From Candidatus Bathyarchaeota archaeon (GTDB lineage: Archaea; Thermoproteota; Bathyarchaeia; Bathyarchaeales; Bathycorpusculaceae): DNA of 64,000 bases. The DNA lies in the NCBI GenBank assembly GCA_003164295.1, contig PLTA01000056.1, positions 1 through 64,000 of the forward strand, given 5' to 3'. Below the pieces are notes generated by a model, which was given only the letters and a program-made list of their open reading frames with translations, was not told the DNA's origin and made no database searches. The position numbers were made by a program, and so were the translations under genes. The first letter of the stretch is position 1. Each line of letters opens with the position of its first letter. Shown piece after piece: positions 28,843 to 37,326 of the stretch.

Positions 28843-29100
28843 TCTTTAGTTTTCTCCATGGAAAAACACCCGATAGCCCCTATTTTCTGATATTTTAACC
28901 CTGCGCTCTGATGAAGGTCTAACAAAATTCTGGAGGGATAAAGAAGGCGGAAAGTAAAATAAGCTATTAGTGATAGCTCCAGTTTGTTTCGGTTTTTGCC
29001 CCTTTCACCCAAAAGTTGGGAGCCTCGGCTTAGTGACCTTTTCCGGTGGCGCGCTTTTCGAGCTCATTTTTTGCACGGTGCAGTTTCAAAGATATGTTTG

Positions 29101-29853
29101 TCAATTGTTTCTAGCAGGCATTTCAGAAAATTTCTTGTTCAAATTTTCTTCAAGTTCAGAAACTGCCCATGGGTGTTTGTATAGAAATGTCCAAATTGTC
29201 ATAAATTTCTTTACAAGTTCCCAAACGTTATCTTGAACGATTTCTGGTAGTTCCTTCTCAGAGTATAGCCGTGAAAAAACTGGCGAACACGTCAAAGCAG
29301 GAAGTAGAGCATCTTCAATCAATGATCTTGTTAACGCATTCAATTCTGTTTGTTCTTCTACTGATGTTCTCTTTTCTCGGAGAACAAGATCCATTGCTTT
29401 TTCAAATGTTTCATTTGAATTTTGTTCGTTTTCAGGGACAGAGCATATTTTTTCCCATACCCGAGCTCTTAGCTGTTCTGTTGTTTTCTCAGCGTCAGCG
29501 ATTGTTGTACTCAAAGCATTCATAACGTAGTTCCCTATTCGGCTTAACGCTTCTTCGCTTATTTGAAATTGTTGTTTTGATTCAACCAAATTTTCCCAAA
29601 TTTTATCATAAGGCCTATAGAATGTTTTTTTGTAGCCGCGTTCAATCTTTTCAAGCTTTCCATTCTCAACCAATTTTAACAAGTATCGGGCAACAGTTCT
29701 TTCGCTAACGCCGTCGTCTCTTAGGGATGATACAATTTGTTTGTAGGAGACTGGTTCTCTTTTATTTCCCAATCCGCTCCATAACGAAAGAATTTTTTGC
29801 TGAACTCGACTACTTGCTTTCTTTGACAAGGCTTTTCCGCACCAATACATCAT
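29101..29853 (-). CDS. Winged helix-turn-helix regulator
   Basis: 250 residues. The N-terminal DNA-binding domain is at about 15-80 (VSYKQIVSSLRDDGVSERTVARYLLKLVENGKLEK), with a wing ending FYRPY. The remaining helical domain is of unknown fold and may bind a ligand or mediate dimerisation. It is divergent from the element's replication genes, with two palindromic sites in the shared promoter region, so it is probably the element's own repressor. Confidence 0.68.
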   Translation of the reverse strand: MMYWCGKALSKKASSRVQQKILSLWSGLGNKREPVSYKQIVSSLRDDGVSERTVARYLLKLVENGKLEKIERGYKKTFYRPYDKIWENLVESKQQFQISEEALSRIGNYVMNALSTTIADAEKTTEQLRARVWEKICSVPENEQNSNETFEKAMDLVLREKRTSVEEQTELNALTRSLIEDALLPALTCSPVFSRLYSEKELPEIVQDNVWELVKKFMTIWTFLYKHPWAVSELEENLNKKFSEMPARNN

Positions 29854-29876
29854 ATTTCATTCAGTCACTCTAATAA

Positions 29877-29896
29877 ATACTGTCATTTGGCACAAT
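29877..29896. promoter_or_regulatory. Imperfect operator half of a palindrome pair
   Basis: ATACTGTCA is followed by TT and the degenerate right arm TGGCACAAT. It is the same left arm as the perfect palindrome 44 bases downstream. It is close to the start of the minus-strand regulator and so is suited to autoregulation. Confidence 0.5.
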
Positions 29897-29920
29897 GTTT
29901 TTATTCTTCTGGGTGCGACT

Positions 29921-29940
29921 ATACTGTCAAATGACAGTAT
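29921..29940. promoter_or_regulatory. Perfect palindromic operator
   Basis: ATACTGTCA and TGACAGTAT form exact nine-base arms around AA. It lies 12 bases upstream of the first plus-strand gene of the element. The 44-base spacing to the imperfect copy is about four DNA turns, so both sites would lie on one face. Probable binding site of the divergent winged-helix regulator. Confidence 0.62.
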
Positions 29941-29952
29941 GAAGGAACAAAA

Positions 29953-30069
29953 ATGAATAAACTCTATGAGATAACTGTGACCAAAGAAGAATTTGGAAAG
30001 AAACCTCGCATAAACGGGGGCAGTAGCTCGCCAGGAGGAGATGCTCAGTATGACCGCAACACGCCGTAA
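29953..30069 (+). CDS. Small leader protein of the element operon
   Basis: 38 residues (KLYEITVTKEEFGKKPR then a Gly/Ser-rich end). A GGA-type site precedes the ATG. It overlaps the start of the ParB-like gene, suggesting coupled translation. Not recognised; it may be only a leader peptide. Confidence 0.4.
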   Translation: MNKLYEITVTKEEFGKKPRINGGSSSPGGDAQYDRNTP

Positions 30070-30562
30070 TGCGATAAAACTAAAAAAAACTAATGATTAT
30101 GACCTGAAAAGATCTGAAGAAAACTTGGGTCCGCTTTACCCCATACTGAAAGATTCTGAAGGGCGAGTGATTGACGGTATTCACCGTGAGTTAGCAGACA
30201 AGAATTGGCCAACACTTACTCTTGATAACATAAGCGGCATCAAAACCTTAATCTCACGTTTGGTTGTGAACGTCCAAAGGCGAAAAGTTCCATCAGACGA
30301 GAAGCGAAAGATGCTTAGCGAGTTATTTGAAGCAACTAATTGGACACCCGAACAAATTGCAGAACATACCGGAATGAGTGTTAGCTGGGTTCGCAAATAT
30401 CTTCCTCAAGAATTCAAAAATCTAGAAATGTCCGCACTGGCATCTAAAAAACTCAAATCAAACACTCATCCTTGCCCCAAATGCAGTTCATCTATGATAC
30501 TGCTTTATGGCTGCACAGAATGTGGGGAAATGCATTCAACTCAAATAATAACCAAACGGTGA
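30050..30562 (+). CDS. ParB-like DNA-binding protein with zinc ribbon
   Basis: 170 residues. The ParB/sulfiredoxin-type N-terminal part (LYPILKDSEGRVIDGIHREL) is followed by a helix-turn-helix (WTPEQIAEHTGMSVSWVRKY) and a C-terminal zinc ribbon (CPKCSSSMILLYGCTECG). It probably binds centromere or regulatory DNA of the element. ATG at 30050 is preferred over 30041 because GGAGGAG directly abuts the latter. It is the second gene of the element operon. Confidence 0.7.
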   Translation: MTATRRNAIKLKKTNDYDLKRSEENLGPLYPILKDSEGRVIDGIHRELADKNWPTLTLDNISGIKTLISRLVVNVQRRKVPSDEKRKMLSELFEATNWTPEQIAEHTGMSVSWVRKYLPQEFKNLEMSALASKKLKSNTHPCPKCSSSMILLYGCTECGEMHSTQIITKR

Positions 30563-30654
30563 TTTTAATGCCACAAATACCAAAAACCCCTGATTTACCT
30601 AAAAAATGTCCTCTGCTAAATCAATGCTAACAAGACGTAGTCTATAGAAATATC

Positions 30655-30858
30655 GTGAAAATGATTAGAGCAAAATCACCCCGTATTTTAGATACCCCTG
30701 AAATTTGGGAAATGGTAAGCAATTGTCCTCACATAATAGAGGACGCTTTTTGGGTCGGAGTTGTAAGCGATGACGATTTGCTTCATTACTTAAAGTGTGA
30801 AATTTTTTCTTTGTGGTTTTGGGAAGAACGAAAACAAGAAGGCTGCAGAAATGTCTAA
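30655..30858 (+). CDS. Small hypothetical element protein
   Basis: 67 residues from GTG, acidic with several Trp (LWFWEERK). The family is not recognised. Its end overlaps the next tiny frame by eight bases, in keeping with an operon of small element genes. A 20-codon frame just upstream (30568-30630) is too short to call. Confidence 0.42.
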   Translation: MKMIRAKSPRILDTPEIWEMVSNCPHIIEDAFWVGVVSDDDLLHYLKCEIFSLWFWEERKQEGCRNV

Positions 30859-30937
30859 TAAAGTCTTTAAAAGAAAATATTTGCCTCATCATTGCCCTTT
30901 TTGCACTGAAGTTTTTAGTAAACATTCTGGAGATTGA
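30851..30937 (+). CDS. Tiny zinc-finger-like protein
   Basis: 28 residues with HHCPFCTEVFSKH, a Cys-x2-Cys pair flanked by His, so a single zinc knuckle is possible. It overlaps the genes before and after it, a packing typical of virus and plasmid operons. Being so short, it needs expression evidence. Confidence 0.35.
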   Translation: MSNKVFKRKYLPHHCPFCTEVFSKHSGD

Positions 30938-30942
30938 CTGAA

Positions 30943-31296
30943 TTGACTCATATTCTTGACTATTATGTTCAAATCCAAAAGTGTCTAATAGCGAATTCAA
31001 TTCAAGAGGCCTACAAAAAAATCAAACCCACTGCCAAGGAATTAAGAAAACTTGCACTTTGGGAAAAAGAAGGAAAAATAAAAGCAATTGAAGGCGAGGA
31101 TATTACTCCCCTTGGATTTCTGAATATAGAAGTTATCGATGACTCAATCGGCCCGGAAATTCGACAAATGCAACTAGTCACATTCTATGAGATTGAAATA
31201 GATGGCAATATCACACCTGGCCTTTACCCTGAATTAGAGCCAGATTACGAACCTGCAAAAAGAAAGCAAAAAAGCAATCAAAAAGGAGGCAAATAA
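30943..31296 (+). CDS. Hypothetical element protein upstream of the primase
   Basis: 117 residues from TTG at 30943 (GGAG about ten bases upstream), or 120 from TTG 30934, which overlaps the previous stop. Helical N-terminus, then an acidic segment (GLYPELEPDYEPAKRK) and a basic end. Not recognised. Its last codons contain the GGAGG that serves the primase gene. Confidence 0.5.
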   Translation: MTHILDYYVQIQKCLIANSIQEAYKKIKPTAKELRKLALWEKEGKIKAIEGEDITPLGFLNIEVIDDSIGPEIRQMQLVTFYEIEIDGNITPGLYPELEPDYEPAKRKQKSNQKGGK

Positions 31297-31297
31297 T

Positions 31298-33682
31298 ATC
31301 TCTATTTCTTACGTTGAGGTTTCAGACGGCGTAAAACGAAAAAGCCCACCTGAGCTGATTCAGTTCTCGGAGTTATCAAATTGGCAAGCGCAACACCAAG
31401 CAAGCACTAATGGACTCTTCTGCTCCATTTGCCGCTATCCTACAGATGACCCATACGTTGGCGGTGTAGTAAGCCCCTACTATGCAGATTTTGACAATGA
31501 AGAAAACCCAGACATGGCCAGAAAAGAAACTGTCGCCTTCGTTAAAAAACTCATCAATGATTATAACATCCCGGAAGAAGTAATTGAAATTTATTTCTCA
31601 GGCATGAAAGGTTTCAGCGTAACCATTGACTATGCAGTATTCAACGCGGAAGCATCAGCAGACTTACCCTTGATTTGGAAAAGTGTTACCCAAGAGCTAG
31701 CTGCCAAACTAAAGCTAAAAACAATTGATCTCAGAATATACGAACGCCGACGGTTGTGGCGACTGCCAAATAGCAGACATCAAAAAACTGGACTATACAA
31801 GCATCCAATGACGCTGCTGCAACTGGAAAAAGTCAAGGTTGAGTCCATTCGAGTTATTGCAGATATGCCTATGGAGCCGTTTGCAAAGTCAGAGTCTGAG
31901 ATAGTTCCAAAAGCTGAAAAACTTTTTCTTGAGCACAAAGCCAAGGTTGAAGCTTGGACAAGTGAACGCAAGAAAACATTTGACGCACCAGAACTTAAAA
32001 ATCAAATAAGCGACCCCCCATGTATCAAACGATTACTAGAAACTGGCGCTCAAAAAGGCGAACGAAACAATTTCACCTTCCAACTAGCCCTTTACTACGC
32101 AAAAAAAGGCATAAGCCAAAACGAAAACGAAGAGCGCTGCATCCAATTTGCCAATAAAACCGAAGACCCATTGACAGAAAGAGAAGTGCATATCATCGTA
32201 GCCTCGGCAGTTAAAGGCGTTGCGGAAGAGCGCTACAACGTAGGATGCTCGTCTGAAGCGCTTGCCGATTCATGTGACAAAGATTCATGTTCACTCGTTA
32301 ACTCTGAAGCGCATTCTTGGCCAAACATTGGCGAACCCATTTCATTTGAAGAGTGGCAAAAAACCATAAACGCTAACTTCCCACTTCTGTGGCCCTACGC
32401 TGAAGCATGTGCATCAACGGTTGCTGTGTTACTGATACAAGATACACAACCATTAGCTTTAGTGCTGCAAGGAGCACCTTCAGGCGGCAAAACTACCACA
32501 CTGGACTTCTTCAAAGGCTTTCCTTACTCACACTCCACCGACAAGTTTACGCCCAGATCATTTGTTTCTCACGTTGCTCAAAAATCCGAGGCTGAACTAA
32601 AGAAAATAGATATGTTGCCACGAATCAAAGGGCGTGTACTCATAACACCTGATTTGACAACGCTGTTCGGTGCTAAAGCTGATGAATTGAAGGAAACGTT
32701 TTCGATACTAACGCGGGTTTTGGATGGCAGAGGCCTAACCATTGACTCAGGCGTTTACGGTGCAAGAGGATACGAAGGCGACTACATGTTTACTTGGATT
32801 GGTGCAACAACACCTATTCCGCATAGTGTCTGGGACTTATTCGGCAACTTGGGCGCACGAATGTACTTTATGCAGGTAATCAAGAAAGCAAAATCAAATG
32901 AAAACTATATCGCTGACCTCAAACAGAAAAACTACCGGAAAAAAGTCGACGAATGCAACCAGGCGACGCTGCGTTTTCTAAAGGGTATTTGGCGTGAGGA
33001 AAGACTTGAATGGAATTCGGTTGGTGACAAAGATTCGGAAATCTCAAGAATAGTTCAGCTGGCAAAGTTGGTGACCAAACTTCGAGGCAAGATTAACGTC
33101 GTCGTCAAAGAAGATTATGGCAGAAAAGAAACTTTCTATTCTGAACCTATTATCGAAGAACCAGATCGTTGCATTCAAGCCTTGTACTCTCTGATGCGTG
33201 GACATGCGCTAATACAAGGAAGGACGCAAATTGACACCCCAGACCTTCCAGTAATCATCGACGTTGCTCTCAGTTCAGCCCCTTGGGACAGAGTAAATGC
33301 GTTCGCCTACTTGCTGACTAAAGACGTTGCTTCAACAAATGACCTTATAGTTGATCTGAAATGTTCTCGATCTAAAGCAATTCGAACCATGAAAACGCTG
33401 GAACTGCTAGAGCTTGTGAGTCTTGAGGAAGAAGCAATAGAAACCTACGGCGGCGAGCAGACAGGCTATGCAATGAAGTTAAAAGATGAGTTCAGCTGGT
33501 TCAAATCTAACGAATTCAAGCAGTTATGGCGCCTAAAAGTGTGCCATTCGGAGCATCAAACAAATAATCAAGCGCAAACATCAAATGCAGCTAAACTGGA
33601 AACGTGGCAATCTTTTCTTGAAGAATCAACCGACAATGGACCTGAAAATGCACCAAGGTCTAACACGGAACAGGAGGGTTAG
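31298..33682 (+). CDS. Primase-helicase replication protein (AEP primase plus P-loop ATPase)
   Basis: About 794 residues. The primase domain shows a Cys pair (FCSICRYP), the catalytic YYADFDNEE near 62-70, SGMKGFSVTID, and RLPNSRHQKTG. A PriCT-like helical segment follows, then a Walker A (GAPSGGKTT) near residue 393, a Walker B-like RVLITPD, and a C-terminal winged-helix-like part. It would prime and unwind DNA to replicate the element. No ATG, GTG or TTG lies in frame before 31514, which is inside the catalytic motif region. A perfect GGAGG at 31285-31289 points to ATC 31298 (or ATT 31304) as start. Start codon uncertain, function firm. Confidence 0.75.
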   Translation: MSISYVEVSDGVKRKSPPELIQFSELSNWQAQHQASTNGLFCSICRYPTDDPYVGGVVSPYYADFDNEENPDMARKETVAFVKKLINDYNIPEEVIEIYFSGMKGFSVTIDYAVFNAEASADLPLIWKSVTQELAAKLKLKTIDLRIYERRRLWRLPNSRHQKTGLYKHPMTLLQLEKVKVESIRVIADMPMEPFAKSESEIVPKAEKLFLEHKAKVEAWTSERKKTFDAPELKNQISDPPCIKRLLETGAQKGERNNFTFQLALYYAKKGISQNENEERCIQFANKTEDPLTEREVHIIVASAVKGVAEERYNVGCSSEALADSCDKDSCSLVNSEAHSWPNIGEPISFEEWQKTINANFPLLWPYAEACASTVAVLLIQDTQPLALVLQGAPSGGKTTTLDFFKGFPYSHSTDKFTPRSFVSHVAQKSEAELKKIDMLPRIKGRVLITPDLTTLFGAKADELKETFSILTRVLDGRGLTIDSGVYGARGYEGDYMFTWIGATTPIPHSVWDLFGNLGARMYFMQVIKKAKSNENYIADLKQKNYRKKVDECNQATLRFLKGIWREERLEWNSVGDKDSEISRIVQLAKLVTKLRGKINVVVKEDYGRKETFYSEPIIEEPDRCIQALYSLMRGHALIQGRTQIDTPDLPVIIDVALSSAPWDRVNAFAYLLTKDVASTNDLIVDLKCSRSKAIRTMKTLELLELVSLEEEAIETYGGEQTGYAMKLKDEFSWFKSNEFKQLWRLKVCHSEHQTNNQAQTSNAAKLETWQSFLEESTDNGPENAPRSNTEQEG

Positions 33683-33863
33683 AGACAAAGATGTCGTTGT
33701 CTTCTTTATATTTTTTATTTGATCTAAAAACTAGCTTACCTAGGAGTTCACTTTGTCTCTATCCCTCCCATTTTGTGATAGACCTTCATCAACAAATTCG
33801 TCTTTTCGGACGCTAATCCAAAACCTTAGTAGCAACCAAAAAATTGGGGGTGAAAAAAAAATA

Positions 33864-34184
33864 ATGAAAAAAGTACAATATTGCCACCAAGAACTTTCAG
33901 TTGAAGAAGCAATAAGAATAGCAAAACAGAAATGTGAAGAAGACTACGATCCCCAGCCAAACTCGCTCAGTTTTCGGGTATTGGGTCCGCCGGTAGAACG
34001 TAAATGGATAGAAGCATCACCGCCAGATTCAAACCAAAGCAGCGATTACCGAATAACCATTTATGTTCGTGAAGGAAGCCCACCTAAGGGCATAGTAATT
34101 GCTGATTATGGACATGGCGTAGTTATGGCCTTTAACGCTTGGGATACCCTATTGTTCAAGTGGACCGGGCTTAGTCTGCAATAA
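33864..34184 (+). CDS. Hypothetical element protein
   Basis: 106 residues starting at ATG 33864 behind GGGGGTGA, chosen over an open frame that extends 37 codons upstream. It is predicted alpha+beta, with a central RITIYVREGSPPKG and an end KWTGLSLQ. Not recognised. It lies between the primase-helicase and the recombinase. Confidence 0.55.
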   Translation: MKKVQYCHQELSVEEAIRIAKQKCEEDYDPQPNSLSFRVLGPPVERKWIEASPPDSNQSSDYRITIYVREGSPPKGIVIADYGHGVVMAFNAWDTLLFKWTGLSLQ

Positions 34185-34303
34185 AAATAAATCTTAAATC
34201 AAAGAATCGTTAAATTGGAAAAAATGTAATCGTGTAACCTCTTCACTAGAAGAGCTTTAGAATTTGGAATATGGAATTTTAAATTTCGAAGAGGAAACAA
34301 AAA

Positions 34304-34402
34304 TTGAAGATCAAGACTAAAATCGCTATTTCAGCGGTAAATGAGCTTTTGGATGATAACCGTAAGGGCGAATTCTCAAAGCAAGTCTTGAACGGCAACT
34401 GA
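34304..34402 (+). CDS. Possible 32-residue protein before the recombinase
   Basis: TTG start with GAGG eight bases upstream; KIKTKIAISAVNELLDDNRK then a short tail. It ends 19 bases before the recombinase. The position suits an excision or regulatory factor, but size and sequence give no proof. Confidence 0.33.
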   Translation: MKIKTKIAISAVNELLDDNRKGEFSKQVLNGN

Positions 34403-34421
34403 GTTTGGTTGGTTGATTCAT

Positions 34422-35573
34422 ATGCAAACGCCAGACTCCCTGAACGTTCAATGCCCTAAATGTGGTTCGAAAAAGCTGTACAAGGACGGATTACGCTACA
34501 TCTCAAACGGGATATCAGTTCAGCGGTGGCAATGCCGAGATTGCGGCTACCGGTTTTCTGAAAAACCGCCAAAAGAAAAAACAAACGAGTCATTAATTAA
34601 GCGAACAGCCTTACACTGTATTAACCAAATAGGCGCAATAGGGGCGAAAAATTTGGCGACCGCAGAAAATATCAAAACTGCGGGTGTATCTCCACAAGCA
34701 GACGCTAAAGGTCAAATCGTTACATTCAGCTTCTGGCTGCTAAAACAAGGTTATTCACAAGCAACCATCACTGGGCGAGTAAAACTGCTGAACAGACTGC
34801 TACGCCTCGGAGCAAACTTCAGCGACGAAGAATCAATCAAAGAAATCATCGCAAATCAACAATGGAGCGTAAGCAGAAAAGTAAACGCAGTGGACGCCTA
34901 CGATAGCTTGCTAAAAATGCAAGGCAAAACTTGGACTCCACCCATATTATATCGAAGAGTAAGAAAACTGCCCTTCATTCCAACGGAATCTGAAATAGAT
35001 CAACTAATAGCCGCAACAAGCGCAAGAATATCAACCTATCTCCAGCTGCTCAAAGAAACAGGGATGCGTTGTGGCGAAGCAAGTCAGCTAAAATGGACAG
35101 ATATAGACTTAGAAAACCGGTCCGTACGCATCACACCTGAAAAAGGAAGCAACCCGCGAATCCTTCCTCTTTCAACAAAACTCATTGACATGCTAAATGC
35201 CTTACAGAAAAAAACGCTCACTGTTTTTGGTGTAAGCTCAGAGTTGATGAGACGAAACTATTCAAAACAGCGCAAAGCGATAGCAGCCAAACTCAAAAAC
35301 CCTCGAATACAACAAATAACCTTCCACACATTCCGCCACTGGAAAGCCACAATGGAATACTACAAAACCAGAGATATTCTTCACGTCCAACAGGTTCTCG
35401 GTCACAAATCCCTCAACAAAACTATGCTCTACACGCAACTCATAGGTTTCAAAAACGACGACTTCACTGCAAGAATAGCACACAACGAAGAGGAAGCCTG
35501 CCAACTAATCGAAACAGGATATGAATTTGTCTGCGACTTCAACGATAACAAACTCTTCCGAAAACGCAAATAA
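34422..35573 (+). CDS. Tyrosine recombinase (integrase) with N-terminal zinc ribbon
   Basis: 383 residues. The N-terminal zinc ribbon is CPKCGSKKLYKDG ... WQCRDCGYRF. A core-binding SAM-like domain follows, then a catalytic domain with TGMRCGEASQLKW (first Arg), FHTFRHW (HxxR), LGHKS (His) and the nucleophile in TMLYTQL. All key residues are present, so it should be active. The gene ends 57 bases from the 3' end of tRNA-Ala, the usual position for an integrase that targets a tRNA. ATG 34422 is preferred; TTG 34413 is possible. Confidence 0.85.
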   Translation: MQTPDSLNVQCPKCGSKKLYKDGLRYISNGISVQRWQCRDCGYRFSEKPPKEKTNESLIKRTALHCINQIGAIGAKNLATAENIKTAGVSPQADAKGQIVTFSFWLLKQGYSQATITGRVKLLNRLLRLGANFSDEESIKEIIANQQWSVSRKVNAVDAYDSLLKMQGKTWTPPILYRRVRKLPFIPTESEIDQLIAATSARISTYLQLLKETGMRCGEASQLKWTDIDLENRSVRITPEKGSNPRILPLSTKLIDMLNALQKKTLTVFGVSSELMRRNYSKQRKAIAAKLKNPRIQQITFHTFRHWKATMEYYKTRDILHVQQVLGHKSLNKTMLYTQLIGFKNDDFTARIAHNEEEACQLIETGYEFVCDFNDNKLFRKRK

Positions 35574-35629
35574 CGAATAATAAACCTAAGTCCAAAAAGG
35601 ACCGGGGTTTGTCAAAAAGCATGGATGAG

Positions 35630-35703
35630 TGGACCGGAGGGGATTTGAACCCCTGACCTCTTGAGTGCAAGTCAAGCGTTCATACCAGCTGAACTACCGG
35701 CCC
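35630..35703 (-). tRNA. tRNA-Ala (TGC)
   Basis: Full cloverleaf on the minus strand: acceptor GGGCCGG with CCGGTCC, including the G3-U70 pair that marks alanine tRNAs; D stem GTTC/GAAC; anticodon stem CTTGA/TCAAG around loop CTTGCAC (anticodon TGC); T arm AGGGG-TTCAAAT-CCCCT. No CCA is encoded and no intron is present. Its 3' end faces the recombinase gene. Confidence 0.92.
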
Positions 35704-35792
35704 TTGCTTTTCCCAATTGATAAACTATTCAATGATATTTAGCTTTTGTTCGAAGAGTAAGACACTTTGATAAAGAAATAAATAAAAAATTA

Positions 35793-35802
35793 CTTTATAA
35801 AA
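35793..35802 (+). promoter_or_regulatory. TATA box of the adenosine-specific kinase gene
   Basis: CTTTATAAAA lies about 50 bases before the TTG start. With the usual 25-base spacing this predicts a leader of some 25 bases carrying the GGAGGT site. Confidence 0.45.
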
Positions 35803-35851
35803 GTTATATCTTTAAAGCGCAATTAAAATATTACACATGGAGGTTCAAGGT

Positions 35852-36337
35852 TTGGATTTAAAAATTGTTAAAATTGACCCACCAAAAGACTGCAACACTA
35901 TCCTTGGCATGGCTCATTTCATAAAAACTGCTGAGGACCTCTACGAAGCACTCGTTAATTCTGTTCCCAACATTAAATTTGGCTTAGGCTTCTGCGAGAG
36001 TTCGGGACCCTGCTTGGTCAGGCATGAAGGAAATGATGAAGAACTGCGCCATATAGCGGCAGAAAAAGCCTTTGAAATCGGGTGTGGACACAGCTTTCTC
36101 ATTTTCCTTAAGAATGCTTATCCACTTAATGTTCTTGAAAAAATCAAGACAGTTCCTGAAGTATGTTCAGTTTATGCTGCCACTGCTAACCCGATTGAAG
36201 TATTAATCGCTGAAACTGATCAGGGAAGAGGCATAATAGGCGTTGTTGATGGGCTAAAAAGTAAATGCATCGAAAATAACGCTGAAATTCAAGAACGCCG
36301 AGAATTTGTGCGGAAAATCGGCTACAAACTCGGCTAA
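35852..36337 (+). CDS. Adenosine-specific kinase (DUF355 family)
   Basis: 161 residues. The start is like that of the family (LKIVKIDPPKDCNTILG), followed by AHFIKTAEDLYEAL, FGLGFCESSGPCLVR and TANPIEVLIAET, all typical of this archaeal and thermophile family, which binds adenosine/AMP and is annotated as adenosine-specific kinase. An in-frame ATG at 35837 exists, but GGAGGT at 35839-35844 lies inside that extension, seven bases before TTG 35852, so TTG is the start. Cytoplasmic. Confidence 0.82.
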   Translation: MDLKIVKIDPPKDCNTILGMAHFIKTAEDLYEALVNSVPNIKFGLGFCESSGPCLVRHEGNDEELRHIAAEKAFEIGCGHSFLIFLKNAYPLNVLEKIKTVPEVCSVYAATANPIEVLIAETDQGRGIIGVVDGLKSKCIENNAEIQERREFVRKIGYKLG

Positions 36338-36407
36338 TTAGGTACCATAAACTATTTTAGTTCACTAAGGAATCAAATCTTAATAACCTTTCATACTGGT
36401 GTTTTTA

Positions 36408-37256
36408 ATGGCTTTAGAAAGAAACATGGCTCAACTTGAAGCTTACAAACAGCAACAATCATCCGAACAAAAGAACCTAACGGAAAAGATGGGCAAAATT
36501 AACCATAAAATTGCAATCATAAGCGGCAAAGGTGGCGTAGGCAAAAGCACAGTAACCGTCAATCTTGCAGCAGCTTTTGCACAGATGGGCAATAAAGTCG
36601 GCGTTTTAGATGCGGACATTCATGGTCCAAGTGTTCCTAGACTTCTAGGATTAGAGGGACAGATAGTTAAGACTGATTCAACTGGGGCTTATCCAGTTGA
36701 GGGTCCACTTGGCATGAAGGTTATGTCAATTGATTTCTTTTTATCTGAGGATACCCCTACGATTTGGCGTGGACCACTAAAAATGCGAGCAATTCGCCAA
36801 CTTTTAGGAGATATTGAGTGGGGTGAACTTGATTTTCTATTTATTGACTTGCCTCCTGGAACAGGTGATGAACCGCTCAGTATTGCGCAGCTATTACCCG
36901 AAATGGACGGTGTCGTGATTGTTACCATGCCCACAGGATTATCAAGTGCCGTCGTTAAGAAAGCAATTACTTTCGCTGAAAGAATGAATATGCCTATAAT
37001 TGGAGTGGTGGAAAACATGAGCGGTTTTGTTTGCCCACATTGCGGAAAGAAAACTGAGATTTTCCAGTCGGGCGCCGGCAAAAAAATGGCTCAAGAAACA
37101 GGTGTACCTTTTCTAGGCAGTATCCCTATTGATCCCACGGTAGTTGTTGATTCCGACAAGGGACATCCATTTATTATTACGCATAACGATTCAGCTGCAG
37201 CTAAAGCATTCACAGAAATTGTAGATAAAGTGCAGACTTATCTTAAAAAAATATAA
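36408..37256 (+). CDS. Mrp/NBP35 family P-loop ATPase, Fe-S carrier
   Basis: 282 residues. Deviant Walker A SGKGGVGKST near residue 37, LDADIHGPSVP, FIDLPPGTGDEP, and CPHCGKKTEIF near 210, which carries the cluster-binding Cys pair. The family assembles or carries 4Fe-4S clusters to target proteins. ATG 36408 follows GGTG by six bases; a GTG three codons upstream is less likely. Cytoplasmic homodimer by family. Confidence 0.9.
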   Translation: MALERNMAQLEAYKQQQSSEQKNLTEKMGKINHKIAIISGKGGVGKSTVTVNLAAAFAQMGNKVGVLDADIHGPSVPRLLGLEGQIVKTDSTGAYPVEGPLGMKVMSIDFFLSEDTPTIWRGPLKMRAIRQLLGDIEWGELDFLFIDLPPGTGDEPLSIAQLLPEMDGVVIVTMPTGLSSAVVKKAITFAERMNMPIIGVVENMSGFVCPHCGKKTEIFQSGAGKKMAQETGVPFLGSIPIDPTVVVDSDKGHPFIITHNDSAAAKAFTEIVDKVQTYLKKI

Positions 37257-37326
37257 CAAAAATTTTAAAATGTAAAAAGATTGGAGAGATTAGAATTCCC
37301 AGGTTATTTTTTGTTCGCCAGGGGTT

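Noticed and set aside
24544..35703. tRNA fragment at 24544 and tRNA-Ala at 35630 as the two att sites of one element
   Set aside because: Only the invariant GTTCAAATCCC part agrees; the acceptor strands CCCCTGC and CCGGTCC differ.
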